Source of the DNA: Thalassobius vesicularis
GTDB lineage: Bacteria > Pseudomonadota > Alphaproteobacteria > Rhodobacterales > Rhodobacteraceae
Length of the DNA stretch: 64,000 bases
Assembly (NCBI RefSeq): GCF_004799325.1
Contig: NZ_SSMD01000008.1
Location: forward strand, 62,001 to 126,000
Direction: 5' to 3'
Made by a program: the position numbers and the translations under genes. Positions 7,716-16,708 of this stretch are shown piece by piece (position 1 is the stretch's first letter; the number at the start of each line of letters is the position of its first letter). The notes below the pieces were generated by a model that saw only the letters and a list, made by a program, of their open reading frames with translations, was not told where the DNA came from and did no database searches.

Positions 7716-8101
7716 TGCGAGCTCTGTCCTTGCAAGCCGCGCTCGGCGGTCTTGTCGCAATACTGATGATCGCGCTCGTGGCCCTCGCCGCGCCGACACC
7801 CGGCCTTGCCGGCACGTGGGATGCGCATTCACAAATCGTCAAGGTCTCGGACGGCGGTGTCGCGACGGCCGGGCACGCTGCGCATGAGGACACGCACGAC
7901 GGATCTTGCCATCCCGACCCGTCCTGTTCCCCGGCCGCCATTTTGATGACCCGACCCTTATTCGGGGCACACGGTTTCCGGGCCGTGCGTCAGCCGCTCG
8001 CGAAAACAGCAATAGGCGGGAGAAATGCGCCCGTGGATCTTCCACCCCCGCGCGCCTGGGCCTTGTCACGACAGCATTCCCTGAAAGACACCCAGACATG
8101 A
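7715..8101 (+). CDS. Unknown secreted protein in the copper operon
   Basis: This 128-residue protein begins with a good signal peptide (MRALSLQAALGGLVAILMIALVALAAPTPGLAG). The mature part has a His/Cys-bearing segment (about residues 53-72: GHAAHEDTHDGSCHPDPSCSP) and no recognised domain. The His/Cys cluster could bind a metal. The start overlaps the cytochrome stop (TGATG) and its own stop overlaps a possible start of the cupredoxin gene, so it is embedded in the operon and probably real. No function can be assigned. Confidence 0.65.
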   Translation: MRALSLQAALGGLVAILMIALVALAAPTPGLAGTWDAHSQIVKVSDGGVATAGHAAHEDTHDGSCHPDPSCSPAAILMTRPLFGAHGFRAVRQPLAKTAIGGRNAPVDLPPPRAWALSRQHSLKDTQT

Positions 8102-8112
8102 GAGACCAAGAC

Positions 8113-8625
8113 ATGATCAAGACACTTCTGACCGGCACGGCGCTCGTGGCCAGCCTCACCGCTTCCGTGGCCCTGGCCGATGCAGGGCACGGCAGCGGTA
8201 TCGGAGAACCCGGCGACGCCGCACAGGTCGACCGCACCATCACCATCGAAATGGACGAGATGAAATACAGCCCCGAAAGCATCGAGGTCGCACCCGGCGA
8301 GACGATCCGCTTCGAAGTCGTGAATGTCGGGCGCGCCGTGCACGAGTTCAACATCGGCACCAGCGAAACGTGGAACGGGCATCGCGGCGAAATGCGCACC
8401 ATGATGCGGGAAGGCATGATGACGATGCGCAGCATCAATCATGACCGCATGATGGAAGCCGGGATGATGCATGACGATGCCAACAGCGTCCTGCTGGAGC
8501 CGGGCGATACGGGCGAAGTCATCTGGACCTTCCCCGAAGGTGGCGAGATCGGATTCGCCTGCAACGTGCCCGGTCACCGCGAGGCCGGCATGGTTGGCGA
8601 TTTCCGGATGGGCCACGACTCCTGA
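8113..8625 (+). CDS. Cupredoxin (plastocyanin/azurin-like copper protein)
   Basis: A 170-residue periplasmic protein with signal peptide MIKTLLTGTALVASLTASVALA. The cupredoxin fold shows the four type-1 copper ligands: His in 'GRAVHEFNIG', then Cys, His and Met in 'FACNVPGHREAGM'. A long insertion between them is rich in Met and His (MRTMMREGMMTMRSINHDRM and on), about residues 95-122, which could give a second copper site. An in-frame ATG at 8098 overlaps the previous stop; 8113 is preferred because AGAGA precedes it and the signal peptide starts there. It probably transfers electrons or copper to the adjacent multicopper oxidase. Confidence 0.9.
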   Translation: MIKTLLTGTALVASLTASVALADAGHGSGIGEPGDAAQVDRTITIEMDEMKYSPESIEVAPGETIRFEVVNVGRAVHEFNIGTSETWNGHRGEMRTMMREGMMTMRSINHDRMMEAGMMHDDANSVLLEPGDTGEVIWTFPEGGEIGFACNVPGHREAGMVGDFRMGHDS

Positions 8626-8691
8626 CGCTCAAACGACAAGGGGGTGGGCGAGACTCTCGCCCGCCTCGACACTGTTGAGGAGGTATTGGCC

Positions 8692-10086
8692 ATGCTGACA
8701 CGACGCGCCTTTATCGGACAGACCGCCGCCACTCTGGGCATGGTGATGAGCGGTCGGCAGGTGCTTGCCGCCTCTCATGCGCCCGCGATCCTGACAGCGC
8801 GCGAAGCCACGGTCCAGCTTGCCCCCGACGGTTATCCGGCGACATCCATCTGGGGGTATGAGGGCCGCGCGCCCGGCCCGGCCATCCGGGTGCGCCGGGG
8901 CGAACGGGTGCAGCGGCGGCTGGTCAACAACCTGCCGGAGCCGACCTCCATCCATTGGCACGGCATCCGCATCGACAACGCGATGGACGGTGTCTCCGGC
9001 CTGACGCAAGAGGCCGTCGCGCCGGGTCAGGCTTTCGACTATGATTTCGTGGCGCCCGATGCCGGAACCTACTGGTACCACGCGCATAACCGGTCCTGGG
9101 TGCAGGTCGCCCGCGGCCTGCATGGGCCGCTGATCGTGGAAGAGGCCGAGCCGCCGCAGGTGGATCGCGAGGAGACCCTCGTACTCGACGACTGGCTGCT
9201 CGACCCCGAAACGGCGCTGATTGACGAGAGTTTCGACAATCCCATGCGCATGAGCCATGGCGGCCGGATCGGAAACCTGATCACCACGAACGGTCAATTC
9301 GATCCTGCAATCCCGGTAGAGCGGCACACGCGTCTGCGTCTGCGGCTCATCAACGTATCGAACGCGCGGATCTTTCCATTGCAGCTCGCAGGGTTGCGGG
9401 GCTGGACGGTCGCGCTCGACGGCATGCCGCTTGCCACCCCCGAGCCGCTGGAGGGCGTGCTCGTCCTCGCCCCGGCGCAGCGCGCGGACCTGATCGTCGA
9501 TGTGACGGCCGAGGCGGGCGAGACAGCCCATCTCGTGCGGCTCGGCAATGACGACCGCCCGGCCTCTCAGGTGGCATTCCCCGTCTCGGCCAGCGCCGCG
9601 CGGACCCCGCGAGCGGCACCCGCGGCGTTGCCGCCCAATTCCGTCAGCGGCCTCGGGTCGCTGGCCGATGCCCGTCCTTTGCGGCTGGTGATGTCGGGCG
9701 GCGCCATGGGGCGAATGAATAGTGCCGTGCTGGGCGGAGAGCGCCTGGGCTTTCGCGACCTCGCGGCGCGGGGGCGGTTCTGGGCCTTCAACGACATGGC
9801 AGAGATGACGCAGGCCCCGCTGGCCGATCTTTCCCTTGGCGAGCGGGTGCGGCTGGAGATCGTCAACGAAACCGTCTTTCCCCACGCCATGCATCTGCAC
9901 GGGATGCATTTCCGCGAAATCCGCGACGGCAGACCCGCAGGCCCGATGCGCGACACGCTCCTCGTGGCCGCACAAGAGACGCGCGAGATCGGCTTCGTCG
10001 CCGACAATCCGGGCGACTGGCTGTTTCACTGCCACATGCTCAGCCATGCGGAAAGCGGCATGATGACATGGGTGCGCTTGACATGA
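8692..10086 (+). CDS. Tat-exported multicopper oxidase
   Basis: A 464-residue three-domain multicopper oxidase. The N-terminus [16 protein letters not shown] has the twin-arginine motif of Tat substrates. Copper ligands are visible in HWHG (domain 1), [22 protein letters not shown] and [14 protein letters not shown], which supply the type 2/3 cluster and the type 1 site with Met as axial ligand. The AGGAGG at 8677-8683 fixes the start at 8692. The family oxidises Cu(I), phenols or Mn(II) with oxygen; with cupredoxin and cytochrome neighbours, periplasmic cuprous oxidase activity is most likely (inference). The stop overlaps the next cytochrome start as ATGA. Confidence 0.93.
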   Translation: MLTRRAFIGQTAATLGMVMSGRQVLAASHAPAILTAREATVQLAPDGYPATSIWGYEGRAPGPAIRVRRGERVQRRLVNNLPEPTSIHWHGIRIDNAMDGVSGLTQEAVAPGQAFDYDFVAPDAGTYWYHAHNRSWVQVARGLHGPLIVEEAEPPQVDREETLVLDDWLLDPETALIDESFDNPMRMSHGGRIGNLITTNGQFDPAIPVERHTRLRLRLINVSNARIFPLQLAGLRGWTVALDGMPLATPEPLEGVLVLAPAQRADLIVDVTAEAGETAHLVRLGNDDRPASQVAFPVSASAARTPRAAPAALPPNSVSGLGSLADARPLRLVMSGGAMGRMNSAVLGGERLGFRDLAARGRFWAFNDMAEMTQAPLADLSLGERVRLEIVNETVFPHAMHLHGMHFREIRDGRPAGPMRDTLLVAAQETREIGFVADNPGDWLFHCHMLSHAESGMMTWVRLT

Positions 10087-10580
10087 AGGCCTGGGTGATG
10101 ATCGCCGCGCCCGTGGCGCTTGGCCTTGCGGGGGCCGGGGCGTGGTTGGCGCTGCGTGACGCGCCGCAGGCCGCCATAGACCCTGCCGTGCCGGTGATGC
10201 CGGCGACGGTGGATATCGCGCAGGGCGAAGCGCTTTATGCCCAGAACTGCGCCGCCTGTCACGGCGCCAACCTCGAAGGACAGCCGGACTGGCGAACCCC
10301 CGATGCGGATGGGCGTCTGCCCGCGCCGCCTCACGATGAAACCGGGCACACATGGCACCATCCCGACCGGATGCTGTTTGAATACACGAAACTCGGCGGA
10401 CGCGAGGCCCTGGCCCGGCAAGGCGTGGAATTCGACAGCGGCATGCCCGGTTTCGGCGACGTCCTGACGGATCGCGAGATCTGGAACATCCTCGCCTACA
10501 TCCAATCAACCTGGCCCGAGCGCGAACGCGCCGCGCAGGCCGAACGCACGGCCGCCGATCTGGCAAACGGAGGAAATTGA
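10083..10580 (+). CDS. Monoheme c-type cytochrome
   Basis: A 165-residue protein with an N-terminal helix ([23 protein letters not shown]), then the heme site [12 protein letters not shown] and a Met ligand candidate in '[28 protein letters not shown]', the usual C-terminal helix of cytochrome c oxidase-cbb3/CcoP-like domains. It overlaps the multicopper oxidase by 4 bases (ATGA). Two cytochromes flanking the cupredoxin/oxidase pair suggest a dedicated periplasmic electron path. The partner is not known. Confidence 0.9.
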   Translation: MKAWVMIAAPVALGLAGAGAWLALRDAPQAAIDPAVPVMPATVDIAQGEALYAQNCAACHGANLEGQPDWRTPDADGRLPAPPHDETGHTWHHPDRMLFEYTKLGGREALARQGVEFDSGMPGFGDVLTDREIWNILAYIQSTWPERERAAQAERTAADLANGGN

Positions 10581-10581
10581 C

Positions 10582-11313
10582 ATGAAGAATTACATTTCAA
10601 TGATGGCGATGGCGCTTTTCCTTGCGCTGCCCTTGCAGGCAGCGGCGCAGGACATCTCGGAGGACAGGGTGCGCGAGCTGGTGCTTGAGACGATCCGCGA
10701 AAACCCCGAGATCGTCATGGAGGCCGTCGCGATCCTCGAAGCCCGGCAGGCCGAGGCACAGGCGGCGTCGCAAGCCGAGGTCCTCTCCCGCGAACGTGAC
10801 ACGCTGGAACGCGACCCCAATGCGCCGGTCCTGGGCAATCCGGAGGGCGATGTCACGGTGGTGGAGTTCTTCGACTACAATTGTCCCTATTGCCGTCGTG
10901 CCAAGCCCGAGATCGAGGCCCTGCTGGCCGCCGATCCGGATGTTCGCCTTGTCTATCGTGAATGGCCGATCCTCGGCGAAGGGTCGGTGTTTGCTGCCCG
11001 TGCCGCGCTGGCCGCGCGCGAACAGGGGCTTTACGAAGACTTCCATTGGGCGCTGATGGGCATGAGCGGCCGCGCCGAGGAGTCGTCCGTCCTTCGGATC
11101 GCGGAAGACATCGGCCTGGACGTCGCGCAATTGCGCCGCGACATGGAAGCGCCGGAGATCGACGCACATATCGAAACTTCGATGCGCCTGGCGCAGGTCC
11201 TCGGCATCACGGGCACACCATCCTTCGTGATCGGCGACGCCCTTGTGCCCGGTGTCGTGGATGCCGAGCAGTTGCAAACGCTCGTCACCGATGCGCGAGA
11301 ACCGGAACAATGA
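10582..11313 (+). CDS. DsbA-family thiol oxidoreductase, exported
   Basis: A 243-residue protein with signal peptide MKNYISMMAMALFLALPLQAAA. An N-terminal helical dimerisation-like region (about residues 25-75) is followed by the thioredoxin fold with active site DYNCPYCRRAK, the segment 'ILGEGSVFAARAALAAREQGLY' and the cis-Pro loop ITGTPSFVIGD. The helical N-terminus plus CPYC resembles ScsC and BdbD-type proteins. It is the second CPYC protein in this island; the other is at 5706-6476 on the opposite strand. GGAGGAAATTGAC precedes the start, and the stop overlaps the L,D-transpeptidase start. Confidence 0.9.
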   Translation: MKNYISMMAMALFLALPLQAAAQDISEDRVRELVLETIRENPEIVMEAVAILEARQAEAQAASQAEVLSRERDTLERDPNAPVLGNPEGDVTVVEFFDYNCPYCRRAKPEIEALLAADPDVRLVYREWPILGEGSVFAARAALAAREQGLYEDFHWALMGMSGRAEESSVLRIAEDIGLDVAQLRRDMEAPEIDAHIETSMRLAQVLGITGTPSFVIGDALVPGVVDAEQLQTLVTDAREPEQ

Positions 11314-11996
11314 ACGCGGCCGGAAAGACGGGCCTGACGCGCCGCCATTTCATCATCACCGCAACCGCCCTATTTTCGCCGCCCATCTCGGGGCCGCTTC
11401 TGGCGGATAGCTGGCCGAGCGAGGCGCAGAAAAGCGCATGGGATGCCGAGGTCACGCCGCCCTTCTTCAACCTTGAGATATCCAATCCCTGGGGGCTCGA
11501 TCCGCGATTTCTTCCGCAACGGGTCGAGGCGCGGGCAGGCCTTGTTCCGGGGAACATTCACGTCGATGCCATCGCGCGCTACCTTTATCACATCGAGGAG
11601 GGCGGGACGGCCATGCGCTATGGCGTGGCCATCGCACGCGGCAATCTCTACGAACCCGGCACCTACACGATCCGGCGCAAGGTGCGCTGGCCGCACTGGA
11701 CCCCGACGCGCTCGATGATCGAACGGGATCCGGAACTGTACGCAGATGTCGAAGACGGAATGGAGCCGGGTCCTGACAATCCGCTCGGCGCGCGTGCCCT
11801 GTATCTCTACGTGGGCGATCGCGACACCTATCTGCGCATTCACGGCTCGCCCCAGCCCCGCTCTATCGGGGGCCGCGCGAGTTCGGGCTGCGTGCGGATG
11901 GTCAATGCCCATGCCATTGCGCTCTACCCGCTGGTCGAAACCGGGGTGACGGCGTATCTGCATCCGCCTGAGGACTACGTCGGCGCACACAGTTGA
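11310..11996 (+). CDS. L,D-transpeptidase (YkuD domain), Tat-exported
   Basis: A 228-residue protein with Tat-type N-terminus GLTRRHFIITATALFSPP. The YkuD domain ends in the catalytic signature 'RIHGSPQPRSIGG' followed by 'SSGCVRMVN', which gives the His and the nucleophilic Cys. Such enzymes cross-link peptidoglycan or attach lipoprotein to it. The start at 11310 overlaps the DsbA-like stop (ATGA) and the stop overlaps the frame of the next lipoprotein. In enterobacteria copper inhibits L,D-transpeptidases through their active Cys (known), which makes its place in a copper/thiol operon meaningful. Confidence 0.9.
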   Translation: MNAAGKTGLTRRHFIITATALFSPPISGPLLADSWPSEAQKSAWDAEVTPPFFNLEISNPWGLDPRFLPQRVEARAGLVPGNIHVDAIARYLYHIEEGGTAMRYGVAIARGNLYEPGTYTIRRKVRWPHWTPTRSMIERDPELYADVEDGMEPGPDNPLGARALYLYVGDRDTYLRIHGSPQPRSIGGRASSGCVRMVNAHAIALYPLVETGVTAYLHPPEDYVGAHS

Positions 11997-12055
11997 GTAC
12001 GAAATTCGAGGCGCCCGAGAGACGCTGGCGAAGCCACTACGCGAAAGGACCGGAT

Positions 12056-12231
12056 TTGGGACGAAAATTCATCAATAGCTTGGCATTGTCGGCCCTTCTG
12101 GGCGGATGCACCGCTGTCGTCGGCACCGAAGACTCGGCCCCCGATCCCGTCCCCGAGCAGGTTGTGGCCCTGGCAGCCCCTTACCAGGATGTCTCGACGG
12201 CGCGCCTTCTGCCACGTGACGGGTGCTACTG
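12056..12231 (+). pseudogene. Lipoprotein gene truncated by Tn3-family end
   Basis: The best start is TTG at 12056, with AAAGGA six bases upstream, giving MGRKFINSLALSALLGGC with lipobox LGGC. The mature part ends in 'VSTARLLPRDGCYW', after which the frame runs straight into the Tn3-type inverted repeat at 12232 and stops inside it at 12266-12268. The abrupt end at Cys-Tyr-Trp shows that the natural C-terminus is lost. A TTG at 11993 is also in frame and overlaps the L,D-transpeptidase stop. It was probably the last gene of the copper operon. Confidence 0.7.
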
Positions 12232-12269
12232 GGGGTCTGTTCCGGCTGGGGGCAGAATGACACCCTAAG
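12232..12269. repeat. Left terminal inverted repeat of a Tn3-family element
   Basis: This 38-bp stretch starts GGGGTCTGTTCCGGC and ends ATGACACCCTAAG, the GGGG...TAAG form and 38-bp length typical of Tn3-family termini. It contains the stop codon of the resolvase (12265-12267, minus strand). No matching right-hand copy is present in the window, so the element is incomplete. Confidence 0.8.
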
Positions 12270-12870
12270 AGTTTTCCCTGTGTCGTTTCATTATGTCGAG
12301 CACAGTATTTTTGCTGATGCCAAGATCACGTGCAATCCAACGGTATGAACGACCTTCTGCAACGGCTTGAACGACCTTTGGTGCAAGTTTGTCGGATTTC
12401 GGCCTTTGTCCGGGTTGGCGCCCGAGCTTCTTGCCGCGCGCCCGGGCCGCGGCAAGACTGGATTTGACGCGTTCGCTGAGCAGATCGCGTTCGAACTGGG
12501 CAATTCCTGCCAGCATGGTCGCCATCATTCGGCCATGCGGCGTGTCCAACTCGAATGTCATGCCACTCATGGCGACGACCAAAACCTTCCAGCCAGCCAG
12601 CTTGTTCAACGTGTCCAATAGGTCCTGAGTGGAGCGGCCCCACCGGGACAACTCGCTGACAAGGATGGCATCTATCTGCCGTGCCTGAGCCAGATCGAGA
12701 ATTCGGTTCCGGGCGACACGATTGGCGGCGGCACCCGAGGCCGTTTCTTTGAAGACGCCTATCACCTGGTATCCGCCGCGTTCAGCAAAAGCTGTCAGTT
12801 CCATTACCTGTCTGTCACACGACTGATCGGCAGTGGAAGCCCTAGCATAGATGGCTGCGCGCTGTCCCAG
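12265..12870 (-). CDS. tnpR: Tn3-family serine resolvase (probable CTG start)
   Basis: The protein is 201 residues if read from CTG at 12870. This frame begins GQRAAIYARASTADQS and so includes the catalytic Ser in 'YARAST'. The first ATG, at 12804, would delete that Ser. A GAGGGGG stretch lies six bases upstream of the CTG, which supports it as the start. Downstream are the conserved resolvase segments 'ILVSELSRWGRSTQDLLDTL', 'GRMMATMLAGIAQFERDLLSERV' and a C-terminal helix-turn-helix (SYRWIARDLGISKNTVLDIM). It is divergent from the transposase, the usual Tn3 layout. The CTG could also be a mutated ATG, which would leave it weakly expressed or dead. Confidence 0.8.
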   Translation of the reverse strand: MGQRAAIYARASTADQSCDRQVMELTAFAERGGYQVIGVFKETASGAAANRVARNRILDLAQARQIDAILVSELSRWGRSTQDLLDTLNKLAGWKVLVVAMSGMTFELDTPHGRMMATMLAGIAQFERDLLSERVKSSLAAARARGKKLGRQPGQRPKSDKLAPKVVQAVAEGRSYRWIARDLGISKNTVLDIMKRHRENS

Positions 12871-12964
12871 TTGAACCCCCTCAGAGATTGGTCTTGCAAG
12901 CCTTTGATTTTGCTGGTGCGAGATGTGTCCCGAACAGACATCTGATTAACAAGGACAAACCAAC
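12871..12964. other. Resolution site/divergent promoter region of the Tn3 element (position inferred)
   Basis: The 94-base gap between the divergent resolvase and transposase genes is where Tn3-family elements carry their res site and both promoters. It includes an AT-rich patch near 12930-12960 with an AAGGACAAACCAAC leader before the transposase ATG. The exact res subsites cannot be called by eye. Confidence 0.45.
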
Positions 12965-15247
12965 ATGCCAAGACGGTCCATACTGACCGAGCGCCAGCGT
13001 GCGGCGCTTTTCGACCTGCCGACTGACGAGACCTTAATGTTGCGGCACTACACTCTAGCGGACGACGATCTCCAACACATCAACGAACGGCGGCGACCGG
13101 AGAACAAGATCGGCTTTGCTTTGCAACTCTGTGCGTTGCGGTATCCTGGGCGGCTGTTGTCATCTGGCGAAGTCATCCCGCAAAAGGTCTTGCGCTTCAT
13201 CGCAGCCCAGTTGGGTTTGACCGGAGACGATGTCTTACTCTATGCCGCACGCCGGCAAACCCGTCAGCAGCACCTGCACGCCCTTCGCCAGATCTATGGC
13301 TTCAAGATGTTCTCGGGCCAAGGCGCGCGGAGTCTCAAGGCCTGGCTTGAGAACGAGGCTGAAACTGCCCGATCCAACGAAGACCTGGCGCGCCGATTTG
13401 TCGAAGTGTGCCGCCGGTCGCAGGTGATCCTGCCCGGCATCTCTGTCATCGAACGGTTGTGCGCAGATGCTCTGGTGTCGGCTGAGCGCCAGACCGAAAG
13501 CCGGATCACCAACAGGATCGACGATGGAACAAAAGAACGCCTGGACGCGCTGTTGACCGAGATCGTGGATGGCAATGTCACCCGGTTCATCTGGCTTCGC
13601 CGTTTCGAGGCGGGCAGCAACTCGGCTGGAGCATCGCGACTTCTGGATCGGTTGGAATTTTTGCAAGAATTGGACCTCTCACCGGACATTCTGGCCGACG
13701 TACCACCACATCGGATCACCCGCCTGCGCCGCCAGGGCGAGCGCTACTTTGCCGATGGGTTGCGCGACATCACGGGTGACCGGCGCCTGGCGATCCTTGC
13801 TGTCTGTATGGTGGAATGGAAGGCGGCCGTCGCCGATGCCGTGATCGAAACCCACGACAGGATCGTCGGCAAGACCTGGCGGGATGCGAAAAGGCTATCC
13901 GACGCGCGCATCGCGGATGCCAGATCTTCGCTGCGTGAGACATTACGTTCTTTCAAGGATCTCGGTGCTGCCCTGCTGGAGGCAAAGGCAGATGGCGTGT
14001 CCCTTGATGCCGCCGTCGAAGTTGCGTGTGGCTGGTCTCACCTCGAACGTATGGTGACAACCGCGGCCGAGTTGACCGACACGATGGCGGCTGACGCCCT
14101 GTCTCATGTCGTTCATGGATATCACCGATTCCGGCGCTATACCCCAAGAATGCTGCGGGCGCTCGATATCTGCGCCGCCCCGGTGGCGGTGCCTTTGATG
14201 CAGGCAACCAAAGTCATCGCCCAGGATCAAACTGACGCACCCCGCCAGGTTGGCTTCTTGCGCCGAACCTCGAAATGGCATCGACACCTCAATGCTCAGG
14301 ACCCGGGTGACAACCGTCTTTGGGAGGTCGCCGTGATGTTCCAGGTGCGTGAAGCCTTCCGATCCGGCGACATCTGGCTGCCCCATTCCCGGCGTTACGC
14401 TGATCTGAAACAGGCCTTGGTACCGATAGAAACAGCCAAGGCGTGCCCTCGCCTGACGATGCCATTCGAACCTGAGATCTGGCTTGATGATCGCAAGGCA
14501 AGACTGGCAGAAGGTATGAAGCGTTTGTCCAAGGCTGCCAGAGCTGGCGCGATTCCCGGCGGATCAATCGAGAACGGCGTTCTCAAGGTTGATCGTTTGA
14601 CGGCAGCAATCCCGGCGGATGCTGATGGCATGGTGCTTGATCTCTATGGCCGCCTGCCTGCCGTTCGGATCACCGATCTGCTGCAGGAAGTTGATGACGA
14701 TATCGGCTTCACCGAAGCCTTCACGCATCTGCGCACCGGCGTTCCCTGCAAGGATCGCATCGGGCTGTTAAACGTGCTGCTGGCCGAGGGATTGAACCTT
14801 GGCCTCAGCAAGATGGCCGAGGCGACCAGTTCACATGACTACTTCCAACTCTCGCGCTTGTCCCGGTGGCATGTTGAAAGCGATGCTATCAACAGGGCGC
14901 TCGCCAAGGTGATCGAAGCGCAGGCCAATTTGCCGATGGCGCAATTCTGGGGCGGCGGCATGACCGCATCCAGCGACGGTCAGTTCTTTCCGACAACTCA
15001 GCATGGCGAGGCGATGAACCTCATCAACGCAAAGTATGGGCAGGAGCCCGGCTTGAAGGCCTACACCCATGTCTCCGACCAGTTCGGCCCGTTTGCTACA
15101 CAGAATATCCCTGCGACCGTAAACGAGGCCCCATACATTCTGGACGGCCTGCTGATGAACGAGGTTGGGAAGAAGATCAAAGAGCAATACGCCGACACCG
15201 GCGGCTTCACGGATCATGTCTTCGGCGCAACCGCACTCCTGTCTTAG
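12965..15247 (+). pseudogene. tnpA: Tn3-family transposase, C-terminus lost to ISKra4-type element
   Basis: The first 760 residues of a Tn3-type transposase (normally near 1000) are intact. The N-terminal DUF4158 DNA-binding region 'LTERQRAALFDLP...' is present, and the catalytic core contains 'TASSDGQFF' and 'YTHVSDQFGPF', which provide the first two acidic residues of the DDE triad. The frame stops at 'DHVFGATALLS' exactly where the next element's inverted repeat begins (15246), so the catalytic Glu and about 220 residues are missing. The sequence to the right of the inserted element is not the rest of this gene, so it cannot be restored by simple excision. Confidence 0.88.
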
Positions 15248-16708
15248 GGAGTGGACAAAACATGGGGGTCATGCGGCGCGTTTTCTGTTTGCGACGGTCA
15301 GCCGACCATCGAGAACTGCGGCCCTTGTGACGGCTACTCGGTGAGCCCCTTTGGGCGACCACCGCATCCTTCTGCGCTTTCCCATGCGGGCATTGGCAAT
15401 GTCATCGACTGATCCTTCGGCACGAGATGACGAGATGGGCAGCCCGTTACGGTACCGTCGGCCATAGTCGACAAGGGATTCCATGTTGTTCGCGAGATAG
15501 GTGTACAGTGTCCCGCATCGGGCCTGCACACGAGCGGCAGCGGTGCGGACAGCCAAAGGTTCTTCCGCAAGGCGGGTGCAATCGTGCATGAGCCCTTTCA
15601 GATAAGTTTCCGCGACCCGTGCTCTGCCATGCCACAGCCACCAGCGAAGGCTTTTCGCGGGGCGCTGGAACAGCACCGGAATTCCAGTGAATCCCGGTAT
15701 CTGGACCAGACCCTGAACGGCGGCCTCGACATGTCGAATACGCATCGAGATGTGCCACCAGTCGAGGATATGCTTCACCTGGCCGTCGCCACCCATGGCA
15801 TTCCGTATGAGGTTCGGGAGAGCAAGCTCGCCATCAGAGATTACCGTCAACAGACGGCCCGGCTTCCATCCAAAGTCTGACAGCTCTTCTCGCATCCGGC
15901 TGCCTGGCGATGCCGTCGCATTGGCGACCAAGCCAAATCGTCGGCACATATTGCGACTTTCAATCTTACCGACCACAAGATCCAGGTGTCGCTGCTGATA
16001 CTCCGGTCGACAGCGGATATGCGCACCGTCCAGAAAAACCGTCAAACCCCCTTTGGGAAGTGCTTCAGCGGGATCGCCTGATGCCCTTCGACTTTTCTCG
16101 AGCCCCGCGGCTACTCTTCCCAACCGGTCACGCACCGTGGTGTGATGGGGCGGATGGCAGGGGAGGAAGCTTTTCATCAGCCGCGCGGCTTCGCGAAAGG
16201 AATGCCGGGACCCGAGTTCCGCATGGAGCCGCTGCAGCTCCGGGGTAGCCCGGTCAGGAAAGAAATAGGCCAGCGGAGAAATAGGTCCGCCGGGCATCGC
16301 CGCTGACCTGGCATCACACGAACAGCGGCGCAAGCGCGCGGCTTTGACCCGAACCCGCCCAAAGAGCGTGTCGAGATCGCGCGTGCGATAGTCATGAATG
16401 GCACGAACCGAGGCGCAATCCGGGCATACGCGGCTTTCTCGGATGATTTCCTCAACCTGATCGCAAAGAATTGCCCGCTGAATCTGTTCGACAACCCTCT
16501 TCCCATCCTCGAGGCGCAACCCGATCCCGTCTGGACAGGTCACCCGGTAGGGTCGTGAAATGCCGTCAAGCTGATGAGTGCGCTTCTCCCCGTTGTCGAA
16601 GGTAGTTTCGATTGTAATCCGTACGTCCATGGCAGCCCCACACGCAAAGAACTCACCTTAGCACGGGCCGCAACGACGAAGATGACCCCCATGTTTTGTC
16701 CACTCCCT
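15246..16708. mobile_element. ISKra4-family insertion sequence, complete
   Basis: The element is bounded by perfect 27-bp inverted repeats at 15246-15272 and 16682-16708 (starting AGGGAGTGGACAAAACATGG). It is 1463 bp long and holds a single transposase gene on the minus strand. No convincing target duplication is seen. The left flank is the Tn3 transposase and the right flank is a fic gene fragment, two genes that do not belong together, so a deletion or recombination took place at this element. Confidence 0.85.
15269..16630 (-). CDS. ISKra4-family transposase
   Basis: A 453-residue transposase. Recognisable segments are an N-terminal 'RITIETTFDNGEKRTHQLDG', a zinc-ribbon-like 'RVCPDCASVRAIHDY' followed by 'TLFGRVRVKAARLRRCSCDA', and 'LAYFFPDRATPELQRLHAEL'. 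The core 'GLTVFLDGAHIRCRP' and 'TVISDGELALPNLIRN' carry likely catalytic Asp residues. These match the ISKra4 group. The gene is intact, starts just inside the right inverted repeat and stops inside the left one, so the element may still be active. Confidence 0.87.
   Translation of the reverse strand: MDVRITIETTFDNGEKRTHQLDGISRPYRVTCPDGIGLRLEDGKRVVEQIQRAILCDQVEEIIRESRVCPDCASVRAIHDYRTRDLDTLFGRVRVKAARLRRCSCDARSAAMPGGPISPLAYFFPDRATPELQRLHAELGSRHSFREAARLMKSFLPCHPPHHTTVRDRLGRVAAGLEKSRRASGDPAEALPKGGLTVFLDGAHIRCRPEYQQRHLDLVVGKIESRNMCRRFGLVANATASPGSRMREELSDFGWKPGRLLTVISDGELALPNLIRNAMGGDGQVKHILDWWHISMRIRHVEAAVQGLVQIPGFTGIPVLFQRPAKSLRWWLWHGRARVAETYLKGLMHDCTRLAEEPLAVRTAAARVQARCGTLYTYLANNMESLVDYGRRYRNGLPISSSRAEGSVDDIANARMGKRRRMRWSPKGAHRVAVTRAAVLDGRLTVANRKRAA

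Noticed and set aside
8629-10566. A 645-codon open frame on the strand opposite the multicopper oxidase and cytochrome genes
   Set aside because: It is an antisense shadow in GC-rich DNA: no family features, biased Arg/His/Gly composition, and the opposite strand carries clear copper-ligand and heme motifs.
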